Assembly: GCA_009779195.1 (NCBI GenBank)
Contig: WRET01000023.1
Span: 1-44,533, forward strand
From: Micrococcales bacterium
GTDB taxonomy: Bacteria; Actinomycetota; Actinomycetes; Actinomycetales; Cellulomonadaceae
Reading direction: 5' to 3'
DNA: 44,533 nt
Shown: positions 26,531 through 35,359 of the stretch, piece after piece
Position numbering within the stretch: position 1 is the stretch's first letter
Layout of the letters: the number at the start of each line of letters is the position of its first letter
Program-made: the position numbers and the translations under genes
The notes under the pieces: generated by a model
Told to the model about the DNA's origin: nothing
What the model saw: the letters and a program-made list of their open reading frames with translations, nothing else
The model's database searches: none

Positions 26531-26946
26531 GACGGCTCGACGATGGTGGTGGGGCTGAGCTGTTCGTGCTGGTGTCGGTGATGGCGATGCTGGTGGCGTT
26601 GGGGTTGGTCGTCGATGGTGGCGGGTACATGCGGGCCAAGGACGATGCTGTGTGGTGCGCGCAGCAGGCGGCTCGTGCCGCAGCCGAACGTATCGACCTG
26701 GAGCAGGTGCAGGAGACGGGTAGCACGCCGGTGCTGGTGGGGTCCGTCGCCGACGCGACAGCCCAGCAGGTGGCCGGTGGGGCAGGAATGGCTGGGGTAT
26801 CGGCGCTCAACGCAGACGGGTCGGTGACGGTCACGTGCAGCACCGAGTACGCCCCGGTGGTGCTGGCGGTCGCTGGTGCCAGGTCGTGGACGGTGACCGA
26901 GCAGGCGACAGCCCGTCCGGCGCGAGGGATCAACCAGGAGGGATGA
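26527..26946 (+). CDS. TadG/TadE-like membrane protein
   Basis: 139 residues from ATG 26527, which overlaps the stop of the preceding relic. GGGAELFVLVSVMAMLVALGLVVDGGGYMRAKDDAVWCAQQAARAAAERI is the TadG-like N-terminal pattern (membrane helix, then VVDGG). A small Thr/Val-rich extracellular part with one Cys follows. Proteins of this kind sit in the cell envelope near the Tad platform. The stop overlaps the next gene (ATGA). Confidence 0.75.
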   Translation: MRRLDDGGGAELFVLVSVMAMLVALGLVVDGGGYMRAKDDAVWCAQQAARAAAERIDLEQVQETGSTPVLVGSVADATAQQVAGGAGMAGVSALNADGSVTVTCSTEYAPVVLAVAGARSWTVTEQATARPARGINQEG

Positions 26947-29900
26947 AGATGAGGCAGGGCGCAGGTGTGGTCAAGGCAGTGGCCTCGGCTGTGGTGCTGG
27001 TGGCGCTGCTGGTCGGCGTTCCGGTGGTGCTGTGGATGGTGGCCGGGTCGCCGGTGCCACACGGGTTGCCGTCGATGGTGCAGGTCAAGAGCACGTTCGC
27101 GGCCCCGGACTACACCGGCACGGTGATGGTCGGGACGCTGAAGGTCGTCGGGTGGGTAGCGTGGGCGACGTTCGCGTGGGCGACGGTCGCTGAGCTGGTC
27201 GCCCAGGTGCGCCACCGTTCGGCGCCGCGGCTGCGCGGTCTGGGGTTCCAGCAGCAGGTCGCTGCTGCGCTGGTCGGAGCTGTCCTGGTGGGGTTCGTGT
27301 GGCAGGCAGCGGCGTCGTCACCGTCCAGGGCGGCCGTGCCAGCCCCGCCCGCACCTGTCGTCGCTGCGGCACTGGTCGAGGAGCCTTCCGGGCTCGTCGA
27401 CCAGCACCTGGCCGCTCCTGAGCAGGCCCCGGCCGGTGCGACGACGACGCACACCGTCGTCAAGGGCGACACCTTGTGGGGCCTGGCCACCCAATATCTG
27501 GGCGACGGGACCAGGTGGCGTGAGATCTACGACATCAACTCCGGTCGGGAGATGCCTGACGGGCACATCCTGTCTGACCCGGGGTGGCTCGACCCCGGGT
27601 GGGAACTGGTGGTCCCAGACGAACGGGCGGACGTGCCAACAGCACCCGAGCACACCCGCACCGTGCAGCGTGGCGACACGTTGTGGCAGATCGCCGAGGA
27701 CGAGCTGGGTGACCCGACCCGGTACCCGGAGATCTACGCGGCATCGACCGGCACCGCGCAGCCCGACGGGCGCCACCTGGTCGACCCGGACCTGATCTAC
27801 CCAGGGTGGCAGGTGACGATCCCCGGCGCCCAGGCCCCAGCCGACGCGTCCGACCCACAGGCCCCTGCCCCTCCGCAGGACACCACAGCCCAGCCCGGGA
27901 CCGACGGCCAAGCCCAACCCGGCGACGTCAGCACTGGCGCCGAACCTGGGACTGTCGTGCCTGGGCAGCCCTCGGCCCAGCAGCAGACCCAATCCCAGCA
28001 GTCAGCAGGGCACGAGCGGGGCATCGACCAGTGGGCGCCGTGGGTCCTGGCTGGTCTGGCCTGCGGCGGTGCGGTCCTGGCCGGGTCGTTGTGGCTGGTC
28101 CTGCAAGCACGACGGCGCGCCCGCCAGCGCCACCGCCTGCCCGGGCAGGCCCTGCCAACCCACGACCCGCTGCTGGCCCCCGTCGCCAAGACCGTCGCCA
28201 CCTTCGGCGCAGGAGCCGCGCACCAGGTGACCTACCTCGACGAGGTCCTGCGCCGTCTGGGCGCGGCCGTGGCCACCACCGGCGAGACCATGCCCGACCT
28301 GGTCGCCGTGGAGCTGACCGGCACCCACGTGGTGCTTCACCTGGGCAGCCCCTGGGAGATGGGCGAACCGTGGGAAGGCGCCGACGAAGGCCACGTGTGG
28401 CGCATCGAGGTGGGCACCGACCTGGACCTGGTGGGCCCGCCCGGCGAGCACCCAGCCCCCTACCCGTTGCTGGTCACCGTCGGGGCAGGCCACGACGGGG
28501 CCCTGTGGTTGCTCAACACCGAAGACGTGGCCATCACGTTGACCGGTGAGCCCGAACGGGCCCGCGACTTCGGCCGGTACCTGGTCGCTGAGATCAGCTG
28601 CTCGCCATGGGCTGCCTGGACCAACGTCGAATGCGTAGGCCTGGGTGCCGAGCTCGTCGGGCTCAACCCTGACCGCATCCGCTACCACCATGTAGGCACT
28701 GCCACCGACCCGGTCGGCGACGTCCTGGCCGAAGCCCTGACCACCGTCGCACGCACCAGCGCCGCCGGGACCGACGTGGTTACAGCCCGGTCCGCCGAGC
28801 TCGGCGTGCAGTCGTGGGCACCACGCGTGGTCCTCGTCGACGCGACCAACGACGACCCTGCCCTGGAGCCGTTGCTGGAGACCATCGCACAGTACGTGGG
28901 CCAGACTGCCACGTCGGTGGTCCTGGCCGGGCCACGCACCGACAGCCCCGGCGGTGTGCACATCGAGGTCACCGCCGAGGGACGGGTCTTGCTGCCCGAG
29001 GTAGGCCTGGACCTGGTCGCTGTGGGCCTGGACATCACCGAGGCTGGCGGGTGCGCGGCCCTGGCAGCCCACACCGACACCGCCACCGGGCCCGTCCCCG
29101 TGCCCTACCACGAGACTGACACCGGATGGCGCGGCTGGTGCGACCTGGCTGGGTCGCTGCGCTCGGAGCACACCGTCCCACGCGACCCCGACTCGTGGTG
29201 CGACATGGACGACCCGCCCAGCGTCCTTCCTGATGACGACGAGCACTACATGCGCACCGCCGCGGTCACTGCTGAAGAACTCGACCTGCTCGGCCCACAA
29301 GTCACCAACGAGGTCCGCCAGGGCGTCGAAGCCACCGACCCCCACCTCGACGACGACCTGACCGCATGGTTGGACCCGTCCTGCCCACGCCCCAAAATCC
29401 GCGTCCTGGGGCCGGTGCAGGTCGCCGCGACCGGAACAGCCCCCGCACGCCGCAGCGCGTTCTTCACCGAACTGCTCACCTACCTGGCCCTGCACCCCGA
29501 CGGCGTCACCGGCGCGCAGATAGCCGCCGCGTTCTCCACCTCCCGCGGCAAGGCCCGTGAGTACCTACGCACCATCCACACATGGGTCGGCACCGACCCT
29601 GCCACCGACGAACCGTACCTGTGGGAACCCGACGACACCCGTGACCCCGTGTGCTACCTGGACGCCCTGGTCGACCTCGACCTCCTACGCCGCCTACGCC
29701 TGCGCGGCCAGGCCCGTGGCGCCGACGGTATCCACGACCTGCTCACCGGCCTCCAGCTCGTCGCCGGACCTCCTTTCGGCGACCCCACCACCTGGCGCCC
29801 CGGCGGTTGGTCATGGCTCGTCGACGAACAACACGACGACACGGCGCTCATCGCCGCTCTCGACACTGCCCACACCGTCATCACCCACACCCTGGCCACC

Positions 29901-30143
29901 GCCGACTACCCCACCGCCCGCATGGCCGCCTCCATGGCCCAGCTCGCCGACCCCAACGCCGAGATCATCAACCTCGACCTCGCCGCCATCGCCTCCGGAG
30001 AGCGTCGCCAGGCCGAAGCCGCCCGCATCGTCGCCGACGACATCGGCAACCGCTCCGACGACGGCCACGCCCCACCCGAGCTCCCCACCCGGACCCAACA
30101 GATCATCACCACCCACCCCACCTGGCTCACCCATGCCTCATGA
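26943..30143 (+). CDS. Membrane protein with two LysM domains and C-terminal BTAD/SARP-like region
   Basis: 1066 residues. Hydrophobic segments lie at about 9-32, 62-82 and 102-120. LysM1 is at about 169-225 (HTVVKGDTLWGLATQYLGD) and LysM2 at about 238-293 (RTVQRGDTLWQIAEDELGD). A Pro/Gln-rich linker leads to TM4 at about 365-387 and an Arg-rich stop-transfer, then a long alpha/beta region. From about 816 there is a winged-helix/BTAD-like part (IRVLGPVQV...FFTELLTYLALHPDGVTGAQIAAAF...). LysM binds peptidoglycan, while BTAD modules belong to SARP transcription factors. The layout suggests a wall sensor with a cytoplasmic output domain, or a scaffold of the pilus. ATG 26943 overlaps the upstream stop. 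Confidence 0.88.
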   Translation: MKMRQGAGVVKAVASAVVLVALLVGVPVVLWMVAGSPVPHGLPSMVQVKSTFAAPDYTGTVMVGTLKVVGWVAWATFAWATVAELVAQVRHRSAPRLRGLGFQQQVAAALVGAVLVGFVWQAAASSPSRAAVPAPPAPVVAAALVEEPSGLVDQHLAAPEQAPAGATTTHTVVKGDTLWGLATQYLGDGTRWREIYDINSGREMPDGHILSDPGWLDPGWELVVPDERADVPTAPEHTRTVQRGDTLWQIAEDELGDPTRYPEIYAASTGTAQPDGRHLVDPDLIYPGWQVTIPGAQAPADASDPQAPAPPQDTTAQPGTDGQAQPGDVSTGAEPGTVVPGQPSAQQQTQSQQSAGHERGIDQWAPWVLAGLACGGAVLAGSLWLVLQARRRARQRHRLPGQALPTHDPLLAPVAKTVATFGAGAAHQVTYLDEVLRRLGAAVATTGETMPDLVAVELTGTHVVLHLGSPWEMGEPWEGADEGHVWRIEVGTDLDLVGPPGEHPAPYPLLVTVGAGHDGALWLLNTEDVAITLTGEPERARDFGRYLVAEISCSPWAAWTNVECVGLGAELVGLNPDRIRYHHVGTATDPVGDVLAEALTTVARTSAAGTDVVTARSAELGVQSWAPRVVLVDATNDDPALEPLLETIAQYVGQTATSVVLAGPRTDSPGGVHIEVTAEGRVLLPEVGLDLVAVGLDITEAGGCAALAAHTDTATGPVPVPYHETDTGWRGWCDLAGSLRSEHTVPRDPDSWCDMDDPPSVLPDDDEHYMRTAAVTAEELDLLGPQVTNEVRQGVEATDPHLDDDLTAWLDPSCPRPKIRVLGPVQVAATGTAPARRSAFFTELLTYLALHPDGVTGAQIAAAFSTSRGKAREYLRTIHTWVGTDPATDEPYLWEPDDTRDPVCYLDALVDLDLLRRLRLRGQARGADGIHDLLTGLQLVAGPPFGDPTTWRPGGWSWLVDEQHDDTALIAALDTAHTVITHTLATADYPTARMAASMAQLADPNAEIINLDLAAIASGERRQAEAARIVADDIGNRSDDGHAPPELPTRTQQIITTHPTWLTHAS

Positions 30144-30430
30144 ACCCAGCACTACCCAAAAGGAACAACGTCGTGCACGACCTTTCACATCCAGAACCAA
30201 AATTGTTCCGCAAGACGGAGTGCGCCAAAACCACCGTGGAGTCGTCCACGTCCCGCGCCTTGCCTGTCATCACGGCAGCACATCCCCCCACCGACAGCCC
30301 CGTGGTTGAAATATTAGAACACTCACGTCGGCAGGGCCGTCCCCGGCGCACCAAAACCAGACGGTCCACGTCGTCTCGGGAAAAGAGACCCAAATCAACG
30401 AGGATCACGCGACTGCGACAAGGAGAGTAG
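30140..30430 (+). CDS. Small basic hypothetical protein
   Basis: Up to 96 residues from ATG 30140, which overlaps the LysM-BTAD stop in the ATGA manner used throughout this operon. GTG 30173, with AAAGGA 8-9 nt upstream, would give 85 residues. The frame closes at TAG one base before the ATG of the next gene. The C-terminal third is strongly basic (RRQGRPRRTKTRRSTSSREKR), with no hydrophobic segment. No family recognised. Codon usage is less biased than in the tad genes. It could also be a transitional noncoding spacer. Confidence 0.4.
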   Translation: MNPALPKRNNVVHDLSHPEPKLFRKTECAKTTVESSTSRALPVITAAHPPTDSPVVEILEHSRRQGRPRRTKTRRSTSSREKRPKSTRITRLRQGE

Positions 30431-30431
30431 C

Positions 30432-31991
30432 ATGAGCGGACAGAATGATACCGTCACTGAGGTCGATTCTCGGCGCTACGGAACGGACTTCTTTGACATA
30501 TTGGGGAAACTGAAGCGCGCCGCAATCGACGCGTACATGGCCTCAAAAAATTTCGAGCACAATGGCGGGCTATATCGAAGAGAAAGGCTTTCGCCGAATA
30601 AGGACAGGAGGATAATGGTATATGTCACAATGCCTGACGATCTGGGAAGGGGCGGAGGAACCTCGGACGAAAAGACTCTTCCCGGGTGGGGTGAGGACTA
30701 CGTCACAGACTTCACCGATGTGAGGGTCCGCATCAACTGCATTGTCGAGCGGTGGATGAACCTGCCAGAACCAGATACCATAGAGGAAGTTGCCAAAAAT
30801 TTCTCAGAGATAGCGGAACGTCTACGGATGGACGACGGGTCTCCCGCGTCAATTTCGGCGGAAATCAAGACAGTCGAGGACAAGTTTGGGAGTGGGTTTG
30901 ACGGCATTGCGATGGATGCGTTCACGGGCAAGTTCATCAACATGCTAAGAATCGTTCTCCAGCACCACTATGCATTAGCAGGTCTCCTGTCGAACTCAAT
31001 GTGCTCGCAGGTAGGGATATGGACGGCAGCCCGCGCCGGATTCGTTCAGATAGTCGAATCCACCACTGCTTCATTCAACAAGATGGCAAAGTGGTCAGGC
31101 GGCGACCTCCGAGTGACCCTAAGAGTCTTGCAGTACGCGTTGAGTATCGCAGACATAAAATCGCCGAAGGATGCAATTGAAATGGCGATTCGATTCGGCC
31201 TCAATGTGCTGGGGCGCGATGGAGACAGCACAGACAGAACCGACTCTGAGCCGTTAAGCGGAAAACCTGCAACCTTTGAGGAATGCATGATGGCTTTTGA
31301 GCAACACCTCAGCGCGCTGGCACGACAAGTCTGGGGGGCAGAGAACAACGTGCGTACCAGCGTAAATTCAAACATGGGCGAGATCGAAAACGACAAAGAT
31401 CGCTACGAACTGTCCGGATGGTCACTCGATACCGCCAGCCTTGCCGGCAAAACAGCAACCGCAGTCGGACTCGACAATTATACAAAGATCGAAGGCATTG
31501 CCGATCGAGACATGGTCGCCATCCACGACGCTCTGCACAGTCTCGTTGAAGGCCCCGCCGGAGCGGCCGCACAGGACGAACCCATCGCCCAGACCGTGAG
31601 CAGGGACATCAGCATCGGACTCGGACAGTGCGGCCCTGCCGATGCGGTGCGAGAATTTAATGAGGTACTGAAAGACCTGATGCGGAACCTCGTGCGAGAC
31701 CTCGAGCAGGGCAGGGCCGACCTGTGGGCAGCGTACGAGTACCTAAACAACGCCAATGACCAGTCGGCTGCGAAACTCAATGAAATCGCCGCAACCATCG
31801 ATCAGGGAGGAGACCTCGACCCATGGGATTACGAGACTCCGCCCGCCGATCTCAGGGCGACGATGAATTTCCTCTACGCCATGGGCGGCTACTCACCATC
31901 TCGACAAGTGCCGATGGTGTGCACAACGGACGGTCGCGAACTCAAGGTTGACTGGCTCGAACAACGCGACCAGACGAAGGATGAACAATGA
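30432..31991 (+). CDS. AIDxxM-family long helical protein, intact
   Basis: 519 residues with AAGGAGAG upstream of ATG 30432. Third member of the family: KRAAIDAYM near residue 34, then a charged segment, YVTDF and an ERWMNLPEPD helix region, FDGIAMDAFTGKFINML, and HHYALAGLLSNSMCSQVGIW. These match the truncated copy at 5309-6037 in order and spacing. The C-terminal half consists of predicted amphipathic helices without known motifs. No signal peptide. AT-rich compared with the upstream operon. It overlaps the lipoprotein gene by 4 nt. Function unknown; a type VII secreted or membrane-associated role is inferred from context. Confidence 0.75.
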   Translation: MSGQNDTVTEVDSRRYGTDFFDILGKLKRAAIDAYMASKNFEHNGGLYRRERLSPNKDRRIMVYVTMPDDLGRGGGTSDEKTLPGWGEDYVTDFTDVRVRINCIVERWMNLPEPDTIEEVAKNFSEIAERLRMDDGSPASISAEIKTVEDKFGSGFDGIAMDAFTGKFINMLRIVLQHHYALAGLLSNSMCSQVGIWTAARAGFVQIVESTTASFNKMAKWSGGDLRVTLRVLQYALSIADIKSPKDAIEMAIRFGLNVLGRDGDSTDRTDSEPLSGKPATFEECMMAFEQHLSALARQVWGAENNVRTSVNSNMGEIENDKDRYELSGWSLDTASLAGKTATAVGLDNYTKIEGIADRDMVAIHDALHSLVEGPAGAAAQDEPIAQTVSRDISIGLGQCGPADAVREFNEVLKDLMRNLVRDLEQGRADLWAAYEYLNNANDQSAAKLNEIAATIDQGGDLDPWDYETPPADLRATMNFLYAMGGYSPSRQVPMVCTTDGRELKVDWLEQRDQTKDEQ

Positions 31992-32842
31992 TGCAAAGAA
32001 CAGAATGCTGCAAACCGCGGTGCGCGGGCCGAAGGTCGCCGGTGATACTTGTTGTCGCGCTGCTCATTGCTGCTACCGCATGCACGTCTGAAACGGTCGT
32101 TCTTCCCACGTCGAGCCTCACACTGCTCCCGACTGGCCCGACATACCAGATGACTGAGCATGCATTCGTTCTGGAGAATAGCTCCGGTGTTCGCCTGCGG
32201 CTGACACTGTCCATCGGAACGTGGCTGAGGGGTTCGGACACGACAGGACTCGACAACGCCTGGTACCAGGTTTCAGGAGGTGCAGGCATGCCCCTTGGCG
32301 CCGGCACCTATATGAGCGACGCGAACCACGATCCGATGGAACTCGAACCGGACACAGCGGCGTATCTGTTTGGCACAGTATTCTTTGAGAACCTGACCAC
32401 CGATCGAGATGCTGACGATTTTTTGAACGTCCTTCACCCACCCGGCGTGAAGGGACCATCCAGCGATCCTGGAAGTCTCATGATTCCGCTCTATGGCGTC
32501 GGGTTCTCTACTACTGTGTGGGAAGATACAGGATCTTTCGGAGGAACCCTGTTCGTGTGCTACCAAGGTAGTTGTACACATACCTGGGGAGACGTTACCC
32601 ACTTTTCGATTGCTGCTCCGTTCAGCGGAGCGAATAGGTCTGGCCCGCACCCGATAGCTATCGCATTTCCGAACGTGTTCGGACCAGACTTTCCGGACGG
32701 GGCACCCGACTTCTCTAGATATGTGTTCCGGGTGGAGACCTTTGGCCAGGCCGTCGATGGACGGATCGACCCTCATCCCGACGATCGCTTTCCTTCGGTA
32801 GGCCCTGACATTCCAACCCAGATCGGGTGGATCCAACCGTGA
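31988..32842 (+). CDS. Putative lipoprotein, partner of the AIDxxM gene
   Basis: 284 residues. After a basic, Cys-containing start comes a hydrophobic segment, VILVVALLIAATAC, with a good lipobox, so Cys near residue 32 should be lipidated. The body is beta-rich (VRLRLTLSIGTWLRGS, LFVCYQGSCTHTW) with a probable disulfide and several Trp. No family recognised. ATG 31988 lies in the stop of the AIDxxM gene. The pairing of an AIDxxM protein with an envelope protein recurs at 12965/14548 and, in reverse order, at 5309/6024. Confidence 0.7.
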   Translation: MMQRTECCKPRCAGRRSPVILVVALLIAATACTSETVVLPTSSLTLLPTGPTYQMTEHAFVLENSSGVRLRLTLSIGTWLRGSDTTGLDNAWYQVSGGAGMPLGAGTYMSDANHDPMELEPDTAAYLFGTVFFENLTTDRDADDFLNVLHPPGVKGPSSDPGSLMIPLYGVGFSTTVWEDTGSFGGTLFVCYQGSCTHTWGDVTHFSIAAPFSGANRSGPHPIAIAFPNVFGPDFPDGAPDFSRYVFRVETFGQAVDGRIDPHPDDRFPSVGPDIPTQIGWIQP

Positions 32843-32936
32843 CGCCTACGCGTTAGACCGGCGCACCTACGAACGAAGATTCCTCAAAGCCATCCAGGCG
32901 GCTGGAAGCTAAAAATGAAGGGATGGGGATACGGGC

Positions 32937-33761
32937 GTGAGCGGGACAACAGGAATCGAGACGTGCGGCGAATACGAGTACGAAATCACCGTAAAGCGCC
33001 ATAGTCTCAAACAATGGAAGGAGTGGGCCTGTGCGGATATTGAGCACTGTGCTGCCAACCGCCGGCCCGGGGACTCCGGCGAGGGCGAGCTCCGAGAACT
33101 GAAAGCAGCAATTGAGACTACTTGGGACGATTTCGAAGAGGTCTATTCGTACAACAGCGGCGGTCTCATGCACTGGTTGGTACACAATCTTCGATTTCCC
33201 GAGGGGACAGGGGATCCACAGAACCTGGGGACAGCATCAGAGACGTGGGCAGAGATCGCTGGTTCGGTTCACGGAATACTCGGGACCTCTCCTTCTGACC
33301 CCGACTGGGCGGGCGTTGCAGCAAACAGCTATCGAGCCAACCCAGGCGAGCAGGAGCTTGCGATTGAGGCGGTTGCTGCAGCAGCAGACACCCTGTCCGT
33401 CGGCTACGGCGAGCTGGCTGAGGAGATCAGCGGTTTTTGGGATTTCGTTGGCGTGTCGCTCATGAGTCTCCACGCGGACCTTGAGATCGCTGAAAATTTC
33501 ATGCAGGAAAGTTACAATGGAAACCGTACCTGGGTCAGGTATCTGGAACACTGGAAGGTCGACGACTGGGCCGGACCGAAACGGGGAGTAGGGAAGGCCC
33601 TTGTCGCGGTCAGAGAGGTGTACGGAGACGGCGGTCCGCATGACATCTTGCATCACCTCCAGGTCAGGACGCCCCTCATCGAGACGATTGCTGAGAACGT
33701 GCGGACTTCACTCACGTCTGGAGAGCTACCAGAGAAATGGCCGCCGGTTCGTCCGGCGTGA
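32937..33761 (+). CDS. Long WXG-like helical protein
   Basis: 274 residues, GTG 32937 with GGGATGGGG upstream. Helical throughout, without signal or TM. DPDWAGVAANSYR at about residue 123 fits the WXG turn between two helices, followed by Ala-rich and Leu-rich helices (AIEAVAAAADTLSVGYGELAEEI). This agrees with an extended type VII substrate of the WXG/LXG kind. It is located directly upstream of the hydrolase-like gene and faces the type VII core. Could be a chaperone-like partner for the next product. Confidence 0.65.
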   Translation: MSGTTGIETCGEYEYEITVKRHSLKQWKEWACADIEHCAANRRPGDSGEGELRELKAAIETTWDDFEEVYSYNSGGLMHWLVHNLRFPEGTGDPQNLGTASETWAEIAGSVHGILGTSPSDPDWAGVAANSYRANPGEQELAIEAVAAAADTLSVGYGELAEEISGFWDFVGVSLMSLHADLEIAENFMQESYNGNRTWVRYLEHWKVDDWAGPKRGVGKALVAVREVYGDGGPHDILHHLQVRTPLIETIAENVRTSLTSGELPEKWPPVRPA

Positions 33762-33795
33762 CATTGACGTTGCGGGTACGTCGAGGGGAAACATC

Positions 33796-35142
33796 GTGGT
33801 CGATATCAAGGCAGACAACGGAGAACTGCAGGGCGTCGCCCGTTCATGGGAAGATGTCTCTCAGGAACTCGGTCGTATCCACGCCAACGCGTCCGACGAG
33901 ACCCAGCTGAAACGGAGTTCGTACTCTGGGTTGATCGTTGGCGACCTTCAGTGCTGCGACAGCTCAGACACCCTGTCGAGCGTTTCTGACGCCTTCGAGA
34001 CACTTCGAAACCGAGTGCTCGACCTGCTCGGTGAGGGTGCCTCGGTCACACAGAAGCTGTCCGGTTCGGTCACAGGAGCCGCAGGAGGTCTCGACCAGGC
34101 CGAAACTGATGCTACGGAGACGTTCGAAGGCGGCGGTGGGTTCTCTCCGCCAAGTTCCTCCCTGCCGGAGACATCCACCCCAGATCCGACGGACACCGGG
34201 TTACCGCTCCAGCCGGTAAACACGTCACCTGAGGTGGCGGTGGAGCCGCTGGACCCAGACTCTCTCGACGACGACCAACGCACGGCGTACGACAACTCGT
34301 TCTACCGCGACGATGCCGCCGGAGGGACAGTGGACTCCTACGACGACTTGTTCTTCCAGAACGATGCCACGGACACCCTGACCAGCCCCGACCAACCCGT
34401 GATCGACGTCAAACACGTCGTCAACCCGGAGACCGGCGCCGAACACTGGATCGTGTCGGTGCCGTCCGATACCGGGTGCACCGACCTGCCGGGTCCCGTC
34501 GACGACCCATCCAGCGACACGACCGGCGCACCCGCCGGGTACTCCCCCACCGAACGCTCCGACGACCACGCGTTCGACTGGGCCGCCATGGACGACGCGC
34601 CACCCAGCAGCAACGACCCACAGCTTCCCGGTTCGACAGGACAACAGCTGGACCATAGCGCCGTGGTCCAGGCCATGCACGACGCCGGAATCCCCGACGG
34701 CGCCAACGTACTTCTCACCGGCACCGGCCAAGGAGGCTACCTAGCCGCGAGCCTAGCCAGCACCCCCGACCTGCCCCACCACTGCATCGGTGTCGTCACT
34801 GCCGGAACACCCATAGGTGAGACCAACATCCCCGCCGATATCCCAGTGATCTCCTTCGAGCACCCAGCCGACCCGTTCACGCAGACCGACCTCAACGGCA
34901 ACGGTGTCGTCGACCAGCCAACCGCATCGAACTACACCCAAGTCGTGCTTCCCGACGACGGCACCGGCACGTTCGACCAGCACAACTATCCCGACGCCGT
35001 CGCCTCCTACCTACAGACCGACCCGACCATGGCACAGTCCCACTCCGAATGGTTCGGCCATATCCAGTCCCACGAGATGTACACCTGGACGACGTCTTCG
35101 GAAACTGACACCTCGACCACGGCGGGGATATCTGTCGACTGA
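33796..35142 (+). CDS. WXG-like N-terminus fused to an alpha/beta-hydrolase-like domain without nucleophile Ser
   Basis: 448 residues from GTG 33796, with GAGGGGA 6 nt upstream; the frame is open further back but overlaps the previous gene. Residues 1-100 are helical (VSQELGRIHANASDE...AFETLRNRVLDLLGEG), then comes a long Pro/Ser/Thr/Asp linker, then a hydrolase-like domain with NVLLTGTGQGGYLAASLAS at about 302-320. Type VII-associated lipase-like proteins have GHSQGG here. Ser is replaced by Gly, so catalysis is doubtful, although ISFEHPADP (Asp) and FDQHNYPDA (His) remain. Possibly a binding protein derived from a hydrolase. Confidence 0.7.
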   Translation: MVDIKADNGELQGVARSWEDVSQELGRIHANASDETQLKRSSYSGLIVGDLQCCDSSDTLSSVSDAFETLRNRVLDLLGEGASVTQKLSGSVTGAAGGLDQAETDATETFEGGGGFSPPSSSLPETSTPDPTDTGLPLQPVNTSPEVAVEPLDPDSLDDDQRTAYDNSFYRDDAAGGTVDSYDDLFFQNDATDTLTSPDQPVIDVKHVVNPETGAEHWIVSVPSDTGCTDLPGPVDDPSSDTTGAPAGYSPTERSDDHAFDWAAMDDAPPSSNDPQLPGSTGQQLDHSAVVQAMHDAGIPDGANVLLTGTGQGGYLAASLASTPDLPHHCIGVVTAGTPIGETNIPADIPVISFEHPADPFTQTDLNGNGVVDQPTASNYTQVVLPDDGTGTFDQHNYPDAVASYLQTDPTMAQSHSEWFGHIQSHEMYTWTTSSETDTSTTAGISVD

Positions 35143-35359
35143 TGACACCAATTTACGTAGTATTAACACCGTCACCAAGGAACAGATTGCTACAGCAACA
35201 GCCAACGATCTGCCATACTCATGCAAGAATGGCCGAGAGGCAACCTCGGCCAATCCTGTCATTCGTTACTCTGGCCAATTTTTGAAATGCGTGCCGCGCC
35301 CGAATGTGAGCTCCGAGGAAGGTCGGCTGTCTGTGATTCAAGAATTCGAAGAAGTCGGT
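35143..35359. other. AT-richer convergent intergenic region with a hairpin
   Basis: GGCCGAG/CTCGGCC arms with a 7-nt loop at about 35232-35252 could act as a terminator between the converging transcripts. A plus-strand frame through it (TKEQIATATANDLPYS...) has no start or ribosome site. It may be the remnant of a gene. Confidence 0.4.

Noticed and set aside
28002-29495. 497-codon minus-strand frame inside the LysM-BTAD gene
   Set aside because: Gly/Gln/Val-rich antisense translation; no start context or homology.
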